A stretch of DNA of 64,000 nucleotides from Chlamydomonas reinhardtii (GCF_000002595.2 NC_057011.1:1993437-2057436); one strand, 5' to 3'. Shown: positions 22,539-42,104, counted from the stretch's first letter. Notes: generated from the sequence alone by a model not told the origin. Made by a program: numbers and translations.

Positions 22539-24392
22539 TTACTGCCCATTGCTCATCAGCTCCGACAGCGGCCGGTGTCCGCGGCGGCCGGTGCACTCCG
22601 GCTCGTCCCAGTTGTGAATATGGCACTCGGCCTGCGGGTCGACCACGCCAGCAATCGGCCGGGGCCGTTGCTGTTGCGGCTGCTGTTGCGGCTGCTGCTG
22701 CTGCTGCACGGGCTGGGGCGGCGGCGGATGCACCGCGTGGGAGGCGTACGCCGCCGGCTGGTGCAGAGGGTGGTGCATGGCGCTGGCGCAGTGCCCAGCG
22801 TACTGCATAGCACCGTGCGCCGGCGTGCCGCGCGAGCCCGCCTGTGTGGCGAAGGCCGTAGCGCCGGCGTCTGCTTCATGGTCGGACTCGAAGTCCAGGT
22901 CAGGCGTAGTGAGGTCGCTGTGGCTGGCGTGCGGCACCGCGGCGACGTGGGACACCGCGGCGGCCGGTTGCCAGGCTTGCGTGGGGTGCGGCGCCGCGTG
23001 GTGGTGCTGATGCGTCGACGGGGCGAGCGCCTGCCAGGCCTGTTGTTGCTGCTGGCGGCCCGGGCTGGGCGGCATGGGTGCCGCCGGCCGGGCGTGGTGG
23101 TCGCCGCTGCGCATGGCGGGGTGCTGCTGTTGCTGCTGCGGGTGCGGCTGGTGCTGGTGGTGCTGGTGCGGCATGTGGCTCTGCAGCGCGGGGCTGTGGT
23201 GGTGCGGAGCACCATAGGCACAAGGGCCGCCGGAGAGGTGGTGCGGCCAGCCTGTTGCGCCGTTGGGCTGCACGCCGTGGCCGTGAGCACCGGAGCTGGG
23301 GTGCATGCCGGGCAGGCCGCCGAATCCCGCGCCCTTGTGTTGCTGCTGGTGCGCCTGGTGTTGCGCTTGCTGCTGCTGCTGCGGGGCGGCCGTCTTCCTG
23401 TGGCGCCAGAACCAGCGCATGCCCCCGAACACCAGCGACGCGCCCTCCGACAGGATCGACCGCAGTGCGCCGGAGGTGATGGGCAAGATGAGCAGCGCCA
23501 CAGGCACCTGTGCAGCATAGTGGAGACGGACCGGTTGCGTGTCAGCATACCTTACACGAAACATGCTGGGTTGATAAGCATACGTTGTACGTGCGGGCTT
23601 GCTCGACCTCACTTTCCCAGTGCTGGGCAGTGCCTGGCAGGCTCCCCCCCGTACCTCCCATAGTAGTAGCAAGGCCCGGTAACCTCCACGTGACCCATCC
23701 CGCACTCACCAGGAGCGTGACTGGGTGATCTACCACCCACGGCAGCGTGAGCAGCACCACAGACAGCGTGAGCAGCAGAATCAGCTGCGAGGGCGCGGTC
23801 ATCCATGGGCCGTCGGGGTTAGTTGGCTGACTCGACCAACGATTACAAACTATCCAGAGCATTGCTGCTACTTCATGCAGCTAAAGGTGCAAGCAAGCTT
23901 ATGTTGAGCCCGGAAGTTTGTGAGGCCTTTCTGGCTCCGCGCACAGGTTCCTACAAGCCGAAGCCCAGCCCGATACCGCCGTTCATGCAAATACGATGAC
24001 ATACATAGCAAAGGCGGGCCGCGCCTGGCATTTGAGGGCGGCGGAGGAGATGTCCTGCCAAAAATAACGTGGCCAATTGGCCGCACCTGCGTTGCGCCGT
24101 GCTCCTCGTCCTCCCGACGGGTGTCCGCAGCGCTTGGTCGAGATGTATATGAAGATGCTGGGGTGGCCACATCCCGGTCGCGCAGAGGGCTGGGGCCGGC
24201 CTGGTTGCTACTCTGCACAAGGCGTGTTGGTGAAGGCGGCTGCGGGAGGCCCCTGAACCGCGGTACCGCATGATGGCGAGGGATACCAGCAATGGTCGGC
24301 GAGTGCGGGACCTCGGCAAGAGGCCACGCAGAGCGCATCCCCCGGGCCTTCTGAGGCGAAGAGGCCCAGTTGAGAACATGCGCTGGCAGCAT
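22539..24392 (-). CDS. Membrane protein with long His/Gln/Pro-rich tail
   Basis: Three phase-0 exons, 24087-24392, 23710-23826 and 22539-23507, 463 residues. The first exon is polar (MLPAHVLNWASSPQKARG...). Exon 2 gives one membrane span (LILLLTLSVVLLTLPWVV) and exon 3 opens with another (VALLILPITSGALRSIL), then ASLVFGGMRWFWRHRK. The remaining ~280 residues are low-complexity, rich in His, Gln, Pro and Ala (HQAHQQQHKGAGFGG, HQHHQHQPHPQQQQQH), with an acidic patch DLDFESDHEAD and a C-terminus CHIHNWDEPECTG...ELMSNGQ. The two hydrophobic segments sit close together as a hairpin, leaving both ends on the same side. The His-rich tail may bind metal (inference). I do not recognise the family. The first exon is the least certain part. 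Confidence 0.6.
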
Positions 24393-25192
24393 TGCTTTAG
24401 TTGTTATTAGAGGCCTGTAACGATAGACTTTCCTGAATTAACAGCGACGGTTCTTGTCGCCAGGCTACTACCCTAGAAAAAGTTTGCGAGGTCGAGCACG
24501 CGCCGGCCATCAAGGCCTGTGCGCAAAGGAAACGAAGATTAGATGCAGCAGGGAGTGTTGAGTTGGAGCGGCAGGAAGAGTATGGCTTCCGAACGCAAGG
24601 GGCGCACTAGTGAAACCCTCGTTCTGAGACAATCCTCGAACGCGATCGTATGAGACCTCCTTCCACCAACTCTCCATCCCGGCCCTAAATCAATAGCCAA
24701 AGACGCATACACGTGCAGCCATTAACCAGAGTCGCTGGAAGAGAGAGACTAGGCACGCTAGCCTCGTCTCGGCACCGACATGCGCGGCTTTCCGACACAC
24801 CTTCACACGCGCCAAGTAGTGAACTCTACCCCATCCAACAAACCACTTGTAATCCAATATCACTGCGTCAATAAGTAGCGTCTGGGGAGGGTGGGGGCAG
24901 GTAGGTACGCACTCCGGAACATGCATCCATGCCTCGGGCCAGCCGGCCAGCCGGCACCGCATTACTGCTGAGTGCATTCCCCCACAGTGCATTCCACTTG
25001 CTGTGGACTGGAAACATTGCAGTCGAGGGACTGCATCCCCCGCGTGACCTTGACCCGGCCTTTGACTTCACACGGCCGCGTTGGCCCGCACCAGCCCTTC
25101 TCCTATTGGCCCTTCCCTGATCCGCAGATCATCACCTCGCATCCATAGCGCCCCCATCGGCCAGCCTATTCGACCCGGCAGCCGCGCCCGCA
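24393..25192. other. Intergenic, divergent 5' flanks
   Basis: Upstream of the minus-strand membrane protein gene and of the plus-strand coiled-coil remnant. No gene recognised. Confidence 0.45.
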
Positions 25193-25918
25193 ATGGCGAT
25201 GATCCAGGAATATCTTGAATCCCTTGAAGACGCTGTAGGACAGCTTGAACAGCAGATAGCTCAAGCCAATAAGCAGGGAGACTGTGTGCAGCAGCTCCAG
25301 TCGCAAGCGCTGGCGCTCCATGCATCCCTCTCGGGGGGCACAGAGCGCTGCGCTTGCGGCCGAGCAGCGGCAGCGTGAACTGTAAGGTGCCATCGCGGCG
25401 CTCAAGTCCAAGTGGAGGAGCAGCGCTGCGCGCTGGAGGACGCTCGCCGCTCCCTAGCACACTTGGAAAGCGCTGGTGCCGTGGATGAGGGCAAAGTACT
25501 GCTGAAGAGGCTCGGACAGGGGCAATCCTGGGGGACAATCCTGGGGGGCTTCGTCTCCCCCCCTGGATCGCTTCACTCGGGGGGCTCAGCCCTAAAAGTC
25601 AGGCAGCAGGGACCCTGGAGAGGATCGCCAGCGCGAGTGGGGCGGCTGTTACGGGATGCGGGGCGCTACGTGCGTGCGTGGCGGTCGGCGGGCAGGGAGG
25701 TGTGGCATGTCGTGGTTGAGGTGACGCAAGGGGAGCGCAGCGCGCTGATTAGGGTGGCAGCGCAGGTCCGTTCAGCTGGTGCAGTAGTGGCACCATATCT
25801 GACTTCGGTGGGGTGTGCTATGCGCAAGGGGCAGTTGCTCGCTTTTGAGGAGCTGCGAGGGAAGGGGCTACGGCCGCGATGGAAGGGAGGAGCGGGCATT
25901 TCATGCCCATGCACGTAA
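25193..25918 (+). pseudogene. Decayed coiled-coil ORF
   Basis: Starts as a clean heptad-type helix from the ATG at 25193 (MAMIQEYLESLEDAVGQLE, QQIAQANKQGDCVQQLQ). The coiled-coil sense then continues in other frames: AQSAALAAEQRQREL with a stop after it, GAIAALKSK, then VEEQRCALEDARRSLAHLES and DEGKVLLKRLG from about 25412. At least two frame changes and one stop within 300 bases point to a pseudogene unless the sequence contains errors. The final open frame to 25918 (VGRLLRDAGRYVRAWR, REVWHVVVEVTQGERSALI) is protein-like but unrecognised, and may be a separate element. Confidence 0.35.
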
Positions 25919-27662
25919 TGCCCCGTAGTACGGTATAAGGACTTGCTGATCTGCTTTGATCGCGCCTCGGGACTCAAAGGAGTTAGTGGGGCCGCAGCCA
26001 TGGACTTCAAGCCATGCAACATGCTCATGCTCATAGCGCCCCCGGCTGCCGGCCGGAGTTGCACAGTCCTCAGAGTACGCGTGGTAATACAACGTATTGG
26101 GATTTGGAGGACGCTCCAATACCGCTATGTAACGCGCTGGAGGCGGACGAGGGGACAGTGTTACGGCAGGCAGTCCCGTAAGGTGCACTTTGCTGGCCCG
26201 TATTCCTGTTGGCAGTTTGCTGGCCCGTATTCCTATTGGCGTAACGGCGGGGTCCGTGCCTGTGGCCACACGCAGCCCAGCTATGTCGCGCGTTTCCATG
26301 TGTGTTTCGTCTTGGCACCATAGGCCACGGTGGTTATTGAATATTTGCTGGCTGAAAGTGCTTTGGTATAACGAGGCCCCCCGTGCCCAACGTACTTTTT
26401 GTAACGTGTTAGCCCCGTAAAACAAGGTACTTTAGGCAATACATTACAGTACATAATGTGTCTCATGCGCGTATGCGATGGGACAGTGTTCGTGCGTATG
26501 GTGCGACCCTGCGGCCGGCACTGTGACGACTGTGAGCACTAACATAGGCCAGGCCAGGGGGGGGGGGTAGAATGCTCAGATTCTTACCCCATGCTCAAAA
26601 TTACAGAGCTTTAGGAGAGCATTATGCACGTACTTTTAGTTTTTTAAGGGGGTGTCTGGTGAGGAAGTTCTGGGCCGCCAAAGTTGGGGGGTCGGTCCTC
26701 GTCCCTGGGGGTCCGTCGGGTTTCGGGAGCCCATCCTGGCGGATTTCGGGAAGCGCCCCACAAGCAGAACTAGGGGCCAAACGCTGCAGTACGAGGCTCA
26801 TATGTGCACGTTATGACGTAATAAGCACAAACAAAGCGTGGGAGGGCTAAGTTGCGCGTCCGGGCGTGGACATGTCGGGACATGTCTCCGCATTCAACAC
26901 ATGCGCACTGACACAGCTGGGCTCTGAAGCGCTGGTGCGCACGCGTTCACGTCTAACAAGGCTGCCGATGCACATTGTCCATTCGTCACGCGGCAGAGAG
27001 TTGAGCGCGGGGTGGTGTGGGCCGAGGGGATTTCCATGGATAGGATCCCGCCGGTGACCGAAGTCTCAGAACAGGACCGCTGATGACACGGAGTGATAGT
27101 GCTCGTCAAGAGGAGTCGATTGACACCACTTTGGTATTAAATGGAGGGGTTTTAACCCCTGAACAACAAGGTTATGTCCGTCAGGGGGTCGGTCGTCCCC
27201 TCAAGGGGGGTCCCGGGGGATTTCGGGCCATGGGGTCTGGCACTTTGTTTCCTACCCCCCCCCTGGCCAGGCAGTGCGTTAGTGCTGTGACTAGCTTGAT
27301 GACGTTTTGAGCTCCCAGCTTTTAAGGCAGGCATGCTTATGCATGATGTGTTGGAAAGACAGGAGATTCAGAAACCCTCGGAACAGCATGGTGAAGCTGG
27401 GGCCTGGGGGTCCTGGCAGGGGTCCCTCGGGGCTTCGGGTTTCGTGTCCAATCGCCTTCAAATGTCCACTTACTGCAGTGACTGAGGACACAAACACTGA
27501 GGTCATTAGCTAAATAAAATATTGTCCTTTTTGCGCGCGAGCGCTGCTGTCTCTCTTTGAATACATTTGACAGCTTCGCCAGCGGTCCTAGGAATTGACC
27601 TCTGTAAGCATGCATAGTTTGACACAACAGTACATGACCGAGAAACGCTGACCTGACTCTAA
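25919..27662. other. Gene-poor, lower-GC stretch
   Basis: No gene recognised. A short direct duplication around CTGGCCCGTATTCCT lies at 26191-26237, and G-rich phrases with TTTCGGG recur at about 26718, 27217 and 27437. It may be relic transposon DNA, but no terminal repeats or coding domain support this. Confidence 0.4.
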
Positions 27663-28639
27663 ATGGAAGGTCCACTTCTGCGGCCGCGACAAATTACCTT
27701 TGACGACTTGTCCGGCTCGCTCTCTCGCGTTGCCGGCGCTCAGCTAATGAAGACTATGACAGGACCAGTAAACACAAAGGATACCTCCAATACACCAAGC
27801 TGGAACGAGCTGGTTGCGCAACTCAGCGCAATAGCCAGGTATCTTGAACGCAGCTAACAGTCCGGGGGCTTAGTTCGGCATCCTTAGCCCTTGAACCTCT
27901 CCATGTAGGGATGTACAAGAGGCGCATGACGAAATGCAGAGCCGCGTGGACGGCCACCGGCGTGCGGCCCTTGACCAGCTCGAGGCCACGGGCGGTAAAC
28001 AGGCGCAGGAGAGCCACGTCAAGGCCTTGAAGGCCAACTGGAAGTTTGGAGGACAGAAGGAGGCCTTCCTTGAACGTGAGCTGCGGTGCGCTCCGCTGTA
28101 GGGCAGAGCTCTTAGGGCTGGGGGCTCCTACCAAGACATAACGCAAGCCACAAGATGGTGGATTTGTGGGGCTCTCATGGGGCTGGTTCAGCGCGCGCGG
28201 ACGCGCCTGGGGCCTGGGAGGCTTTGCGGACGACTCCTGCACAAACGCTGCCGCAGCCCCATACGGCACAAACGCTGCCACAGCTCCATACGGCAAGGCG
28301 CCAACACCTTCAACACCTTATCACCTCACACGGCTTCGTATCTATGGTGTTGCGCACATGTGCCTGCAGGTGTGAAGGCGTTCCGCGACACGCAGGAGCT
28401 GTTGCAACACGACTTCTCCTCTGACGCCAGCATCGCCGACAAGGCCGTGACGACGCTGAAGGAGGAGATACGCGAGCGCAACGCCGCCATCACCAAGGTA
28501 ACTGCTTGTTGCTCTTTGTGACAGCTGTGGTACTGCTACGTCTTGTGGGTGCCATCGTCCTTGCGTGGCATGACATTGTTTCATCTCTGGGAGCGTGCAG
28601 TCTCTCCCTGACCCCGCGCGCGTGCCCCGCCCCTGCGTG

Positions 28640-28722
<83 letters not shown>

Positions 28723-28960
28723 ACCTACCCGCCTTCGGACCCGGAGCCATGCCCCCACCCCCCGGCAAACAGTCGACCCCTGCCTGCCCGACCCCCAAAC
28801 ACCCGTGCCGTACTCCCGCATGGCCCTTGCAGATGCAGCAGCAGCTGGGCGGCGTCATCAGCCAGATCACGCGGCTGTACGACACCGGAAAGGCCGCGGC
28901 GGCGCAGCTGGGCATGCAGGCACGTGTTAAGGAGCACAAGGAAAATAGATGGGCATGCAG

Positions 28961-29027
<67 letters not shown>

Positions 29028-29763
29028 GGGGGGCCTTGCGCCGTCGAGCTCGGCGAGCAGTGGGGCAGCCGGCCGAGCGCGGGATGGGCCAAGCGCGTGT
29101 AGGCGGCGACCGCATAGGGGCACGGCTGGCTGGGACCTCTGCAATGTTGCTCCCCCAACGCGGCAGTGACCTCACAAATGCGGATTCGTGCGCGCAGCTG
29201 CCGCGCATCGCCGCCGAGCTGGAGGAGTACCAGGCCGGGCGCGAGGCGCCGCCGGAGCCCGCCGTGGGCGGCAAGGCCGAGGTGGGCAGGGAAGCGGGGG
29301 TGGGCAGCGGAGCGGGGGTGTGGCTGTTGTAAGTGACGAGCGGAAGCACACAGCGCGGTGTTGGGGTTCACAGGACCAGTGGGGCGCGGGCGCTGGCGAA
29401 GTAAGGTGCCGCATGCGCTGGGGGCACGGGCCTGCACACCCCCGCTGTTGGTGCAGGACTGCCTAGAGGCTAGAGTCCCTGCCCGTACTGTTCGCGCCAC
29501 CACCAACCCCTTTTCCTGGCGCACAGGAGGAGCTGCTACGGCTGCTCGCCGAGGAGGAGGCGGAGGCGGCGGCGCTGGAGGCGGAGGCGGCGCGGGAGGG
29601 CGCCAACTGGGCTGCGGGCCAGGCGGAGCGCGGCGCGCTGGAGGCGTGTGTGCGGGAGCTGCGGGAGGAGGCGGAGGCGCTGGAGGAGGAGTGCAGCGCG
29701 GCGGCGGCCAAGCAGGGAGCCAAGTACTCGGAGCAGCTGCAGTGGTGGGTGCGGCGCGCGCGC

Positions 29764-29798
<35 letters not shown>

Positions 29799-31493
29799 CG
29801 TGTGTGTGTGTGTGCGTGTGTGTGTGTGTGTGTGTATTTGTGTGTGTGTGTGTGGAGGGATGGCCGGGGGTGGGGTTCAAAGGGCAGCCGGTACACAGTT
29901 ATGCCCACGCCTCAACACACACACAGTTTCTTGCCAGAGTCACAAAAAGCACACTCCCCTCCCTTGCCTTGTCCATCCCCCGCCCTACTCTCACGCACTC
30001 CCCCGGCCGGTGCTGCAGGTACGAATCGCTGTGCTGTGCGCTGACCCGCCTCAACGGTGTGGAGCTGCTGGGGGCAGACGCATCCAGCCTGCGCCTGGCC
30101 ATCACGCAGGCCATCCCGCGCGCCATGCCCGGCCGCGAGCACTTCCCGCAGCCGCCCTCCGCCTCCGCCAGCGCCTCCGCCTCCCAGGCTGCTGGCACGG
30201 GCGCCGCCGGCGTGATCAGCATGTCTCTGGACCCATCCGCCGCCGCGTCGGCCGCCGCCGGCATCGGCGCAGAGGCGGCGGAGCACCGCCTCACCCTGGA
30301 GTTCGCGCCGCCTCCGGCTGCGGCCGCCGCCGGCGCCGGCTTCTCCTCCGCCGCCGCCTCGGCGCCCGCCATGCCGCTTCTGTGCGGCGCTTCGCTGGAT
30401 CCGCCGGTTGTGGACATCACGGAGGACGTGCGCGCGGCGCTGGCGCTGCAGGGCAGTGCTGATGCGCGGGAGCGCGGCGCGGCGCTTAGTGGACTGCTGA
30501 TCGACGTGAAGGCGCGCGTGCGGCAGCACTGCCGCCGCGAGCTGCAGCTGTCGGGTGCGTGGCTGGGGGTCGGGTGCGTGGCTCGCTGGGGGTTTGAGGT
30601 CTCGTTTGGGGCTCCTCTCGCGGTGCTAAGGAGCGAGGAGTGGGCTTGGCAGACGACGCAGCACGACGGCCAGCCCCGCACCGCATGCTGCTTGCTTTCT
30701 CTGCTGTTTCCTCGCGCCTCTGACGACCAATGCCCCTCACTCCTGCTGGCGCAAACGCGCACATAAGAATTACTTCTCCTTAACGCTAACCAACTGCCAC
30801 TAACCAACTGCTGCCAACTAGCTGCCGCTAACCAACTGCCGTGCATCAACCGCCCCCGCAGACGCCAACGAGATCTACCCGCTGCAGCCCACGGACGTGT
30901 CCCCGCAGCTGCTGCGCTGTGTGCTGCCCAACAAAGTCGAGGTGGAGGTGGAGGTGCCGCTGGCCTGGCCCTGCGACGACGCTGTCGGTGCGGGTGCGGG
31001 TGCAAGCGCTCCGCAGCTGGCGCTGGTGGCGCTGCAGGCGCCGCGCGCCTCGCAGGTAGGTGGGGCATGCGGTATCTTTGGACAGGGTAGGATTAGGAGA
31101 GGGGTGTGACATGGGGGCCGGCAGGGGCGGTGTGCTGGGTGGGCGGCGGAGTGTTTGTGCCGGGTGCCGATTTGGTGCGACTGGTTGACGCCCGGCAGGG
31201 GTACCGGCGCGGGTACGGGTGGAGACCATTGTGCTGCTGAAACAAAACTGTTGCACTCACACATTTTGTTTGACGCTGCGCAGGACCTGGCGCCGCTGCT
31301 GACGCGGCTGCAGCAGGACCTCAAGGCCGCGCAGCAGCCGGATGAGGAGCAGCAGCAGCCGTCGGAGCAGGGCTTGGCTGGAAGCGGCAGTAGCAGCCAG
31401 GCGCTGCTGCGGCGGCGGCAGCTGCGTGGCTGCAGCTTGCGGGAGCTGCTGGACTGGGTGTATGGCTGCATTGTGGCGGAGCTGGGCAAGTAG
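27663..31493 (+). CDS. Coiled-coil protein with RWD-like C-terminus, possibly kinetochore (KNL1/Spc7-like)
   Basis: Nine exons, 27663-27838, 27909-28075, 28370-28497, 28833-28919, 29198-29281, 29527-29744, 30019-30554, 30862-31055, 31284-31493: exactly 600 codons, 599 residues. Start MEGPLLRPRQITFDDLS. Residues about 60-290 are charged helical coiled coil (DVQEAHDEMQSRVDGHRRA, EELLRLLAEEEAEAAALEAE). Then WYESLCCALTRLNGVELLG, HRLTLEFAPP, a LDPPVVDITEDVRAAL segment, a helix (IDVKARVRQHCRRELQL), IYPLQPTDVSPQLLRCVL, VEVEVEVPLAWP, and a helical end SLRELLDWVYGCIVAEL. Coiled coil followed by W..L....G...... and a strand-rich tail recalls the tandem RWD end of KNL1/Spc7, but this is by look only. 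The intron after 28919 would start with GC (GCACGT), not GT. Poly(A) signal at 31774. Confidence 0.65.
28638..28721 (+). repeat. (TGCC)n tetranucleotide repeat
   Basis: About 21 units in the intron between exons 28370-28497 and 28833-28919 of the coiled-coil/RWD gene. Confidence 0.95.
28962..29025 (+). repeat. (GT)n intronic repeat
   Basis: About 32 units, about 40 bases after the donor of exon 28833-28919, in GT sense for the gene. Confidence 0.95.
29766..29852 (+). repeat. Imperfect (GT)n intronic repeat
   Basis: Starts about 20 bases after the donor at 29745, GT in the gene's sense, interrupted by GTGC units. Confidence 0.9.
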
Positions 31494-31773
31494 CCGGCAG
31501 GAGGACCGCACAAGAGGAGGGACAGCGACACGGCGATGGCGCGGCGAGGAGGTGGCGGGGGCGGAAGGCGGGCCAAAGAGGAAGGTACCGTTTCCAGTCA
31601 TGCATCGGTGGTAGCACCTTCGGCTTGTGTTTCGAACAGTGCGCATTAGTTAAGCCACAGGTTTGCTGTGGCCGGGATTTGCTCCTTAGCCAGGGGGACT
31701 GGGAACGTGTACGATGCGCAGGGATGGCAAGGGTGGACGATTAAAAGGAGCAATCGAGGGCATACGAAGGCTC

Positions 31774-31778
31774 TGTAA
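31774..31778 (+). terminator. TGTAA poly(A) signal
   Basis: 281 bases after the stop of the coiled-coil/RWD gene, in the convergent gap 31494-32342. No gene is seen in that gap. Confidence 0.5.
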
Positions 31779-32241
31779 GGCCCTTCAATGAAATGGCTGG
31801 ACTGCCGACTAATTGACGCGTCATTGATCTCCGTTGAAATTGTTACATGCATCCTGGCATCCACTGCGAATTGACGGTGTGAGGGCACGACAGCCCGGCA
31901 TCCACCTACCCACCCATCCATCGTCGGCTCCCGAACCAAGGCATGCCGCATGCGGCATACAGCAATGCTAGCCACTCAATGCCAGCACTCAGACAGCAGT
32001 CCGACGCCTCCCGCAGTCCCGCCATTCAGCAGCACCTCTGCCCTTATCTGGCGGCGCCGCGAACCTAAACCCCACTTCCCATTCTTGCGGCTTTTAAGCA
32101 CATCACCAAGAAAGGCGGTTATGCGCTGTAGCGGTGCGCTTTGTCAGTAGGCTCAAACGGCGCCCGTGTTGTGAAATGTGAATGGCGGTCATGCGGTACA
32201 TGAATGGCCTTTTGCTTCGATCACCAGCCACAAGACCACAT

Positions 32242-32246
32242 TTACA
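32242..32246 (-). terminator. TGTAA poly(A) signal (TTACA on plus)
   Basis: About 97 bases after the stop of the Dicer-type helicase, converging on the signal at 31774. Confidence 0.55.
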
Positions 32247-32342
32247 ATTCTTTAATGTAATAGTCACTTGTACAATAGAGGACTACCCTGATTGCCCCCT
32301 CCGGCCCTCCACATGCAAGATGCGCGATTATGCAAATCCTAT

Positions 32343-39186
<6,844 letters not shown>

Positions 39187-39543
39187 GGTGAGCGGCTGCC
39201 AGCAAAAGCGGGTAAATAACTCTCAGCTGCCCGTTGCGTGCCACCTTATGGATTCGACAGGCGTTTGAGTGTAACTATGAAGCTGTTAAATAGGTACCGA
39301 ATGTTTGCGCCAGTGCAAGGAACCAGTGACTCGCTACAGAAATGAGACATGACCCGTGAACAAGCAGTTGACCCGTGAATCCTGGAGCCACGGGTAAAAA
39401 AGGAAGCGCTTTAAAAAGCTCATTACAGGTGCAATTGGTTATCCGCGTACCCATGGCATGACAGTCCAAATAAGGACAGGCTCGGATCCATACTGCGCAC
39501 GCAGCACCCCACGGTCTCCCCCTCCCCCCAGCTTTCAAATGCA
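39187..39543 (-). promoter_or_regulatory. Tandem intergenic gap: CEP162-like 3' end and helicase promoter
   Basis: 357 bases between two minus-strand genes. TTACA at 39423-39427 (minus-strand TGTAA) lies about 117 bases after the CEP162-like stop. The helicase promoter must lie in what remains, about 236 bases. Confidence 0.5.
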
Positions 39544-42036
39544 TCAATACTGCGGGTCGCCCGACCCAGCCAGTCCCCCTCCAGCAGCTATCCCAGCCGC
39601 CTGCTGCTGCTGCTGGAGCCGCTGCTGCTGCGCCGCCGCCGCGCGGCTCTGCAGCGCCTGCACCGCCGCCACCTCCTCCAACAGCGACTGCAGCTCGGCA
39701 CGGGTGGCCTGCACCTCGGCCTCCTTAGCCGCCAGAGCCGACTCCCTGCACATCACATACAAACAAACACACATACGCACATATACATAACCAGGCATGA
39801 GCGAAGCCTTCGCGTGATCAGAAGATTGGGGTCGCAGTTGTGCTTGTTTAGCCTGGCTGGCACCGGCACCGCCTACGGCACTGGCACCGCAAACATGACG
39901 CCCGGTGATACCACCCAAGGATGATTCCCGAATGCGTTGGCGATCGCCAATATCCTGGCCTCGAGAACGTGAGGCACCCGAGCGGCTGCTGCCCGCTCAC
40001 CACTTGCGTCGCTCCATGTCCGACTGCACGCCGTGCAGGCTCTGTGTGTCCTGTAGCACCGCGCGCCACTTGGCCTCCCGCTGAGCCTGCGTGCGTCCGC
40101 GTGCGCGTTGATGGGCGGGTGTGTGGGTGGCGGCATCCGCGGCAGGCATGGAGGCGAGCAGTGATAGTGGAGGGGTGCATGACAAACAAGCAGGGGCACT
40201 ACGCTAAATCCCTACCGCACCATCGCAATACACTCCGCCTTCCCCACGCGAGGCCCCCTTGCGTTCGCAACACGCACGCCCCGCTCGCCTCGCCTCAGCC
40301 CCAAACGACCTGTTGCTCCACATCCAGCACACACACACATACTCGACACCATTCCCAATCCAAAGCCTGTCGCCACATCGCCGGGCCATAACTTTGGGGA
40401 CTGCCCAAACGCGCTGCCCTAGCTGCCGGCTGCTGCCCCCTCACCATCTCCCGCGCCATCTCGTCCAGCCGCCGCTCCATGGCCATGAACGCCGCCGCCT
40501 CCGGCGTCCAGCCGCCCGCGCCCCGGGACCGCAACACCGCCAGCTCCGACTCGGCCTGCTCGCAGCGCTGCTGGGCAGAGCGCAGCTCCTGTGTGCGCGT
40601 GTGTGCGTGCATGTGTGCGCGCGTATGTGATAGTGGTGGTTGGGGTTGATGGTGGGGCGGACACATGTGTCCCTTAACCACTTAACTACCTCTGATCATC
40701 ATTTCCAGCCGCTCCTCAGCCGACTAAAACTGCCACCCTGTCCAGGCTTTGCCCGCTCCCTCCCCTCCCCTCCCCTCCCCTCCCCTCCCCTCCCCTCCCC
40801 TCCCCTCCCCTCCCCTCCCCTCCCCTCCCCTCCCCTCCCCTCCCCTCCCCTTCCCTCCCCTTCCCTCCCCCCCTCCCCTCCCCCCCTCCCTTCCACCTGT
40901 TCCAGTGTGGCCATGCGCTCCTGCCACTTGAGCCCCTCCCGGTACGCCACCTCGTCATGCAGCCGCAGCATGGCGCGCTGCGCCTCCGCCGCCGCCGACA
41001 CCCGCGCCTCCACCGCCTCCGTGGCGCTGCGCTGCACGGTCGCCAGCGCCAGCTCCGCTGCGTCCAGCTTGCGGCGCAGGTCGGCGATGACGGCTTGCTG
41101 GTGTTGCTGTTAGTTGGTGTTGAGGATGATGGTGTTGGTGGGATTGGTGTGGGTAGTGGTGTGGGTAAGGTGTAGGTAGTGATGCTGGTAATTGTGATGG
41201 TGGGAGTGGGAGTGGTGGTATTGGTGGTGACGGCGTGGGTGGTGAAAGGGAGGGAGGGAAGCAGCAGGTGCAGGTGGCGCGCACGGTGGCACGGCAGAAA
41301 ATCCAGCACCAGCTAGCAAGCAGATTGAAGAACACGGAGCTGGAAGATGTGCAAACACCAGTATCAGCGACTTAGCATGCTTACCGAGCCGCCGTCAGCC
41401 CCAGCCCCAGCGCCGCGCGCCTCCTCCAGCTCTAGCCGCAGCGCCGCCAGCTGCCGCCCCAGCGCCGCCACCTGCCCCTTTAGGCTGCCGTTCTCCACCG
41501 TCAGGTTGCCACACCGCTCCTCCAGCTTCTCAACAAGGTCAGAGGACACCACCCTCCCCGACGCGCCGCCCGCACCCACGCCCGCGCCCCCGGCGCCCAC
41601 GCCGCGCGGCCCCGCGTCGTCGCTGCGGTCGTCAAGGTCATCGGCTCCGCCACCGCCCGACTCGGACGAGAACAGGCGCTGCTGGGGCCGGTCGCGGTCA
41701 CGGCCGGGGCCGGCGCCGACGGGGCGGTCGTCGAAAGGCAGGTGCTCATGCCGGGCCCTGCGCGGGCATTGCCGGCATTAAAGAAGGTGCCCAAAAACGG
41801 TGATGGCACATATTTCAGCCAACAGAGTTCACAACTGGGCCGGGACTAGAGCAGCATAATGGGAAGGAGGGGCGCACGGCAGCATGCACGGCACGTGGGC
41901 ATCCCCACCTAGACGGCAGCGGAGATGCGCCCATGGCTGCCGCCGTGTGGCTGCGGCGCAGGTCAGCTGTGAGCTTGAGGATGCGAGCCTCAGCCTCGCC
42001 CAGCTTGAGATGCAGCTCAGACACCTGCGCGGGTGT

Positions 42037-42104
<68 letters not shown>

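Noticed and set aside
25919-27662. Transposon suspected from unusual composition and recurring G-rich phrases
   Set aside because: No terminal repeats, target-site duplication or transposase/reverse transcriptase motif could be found.
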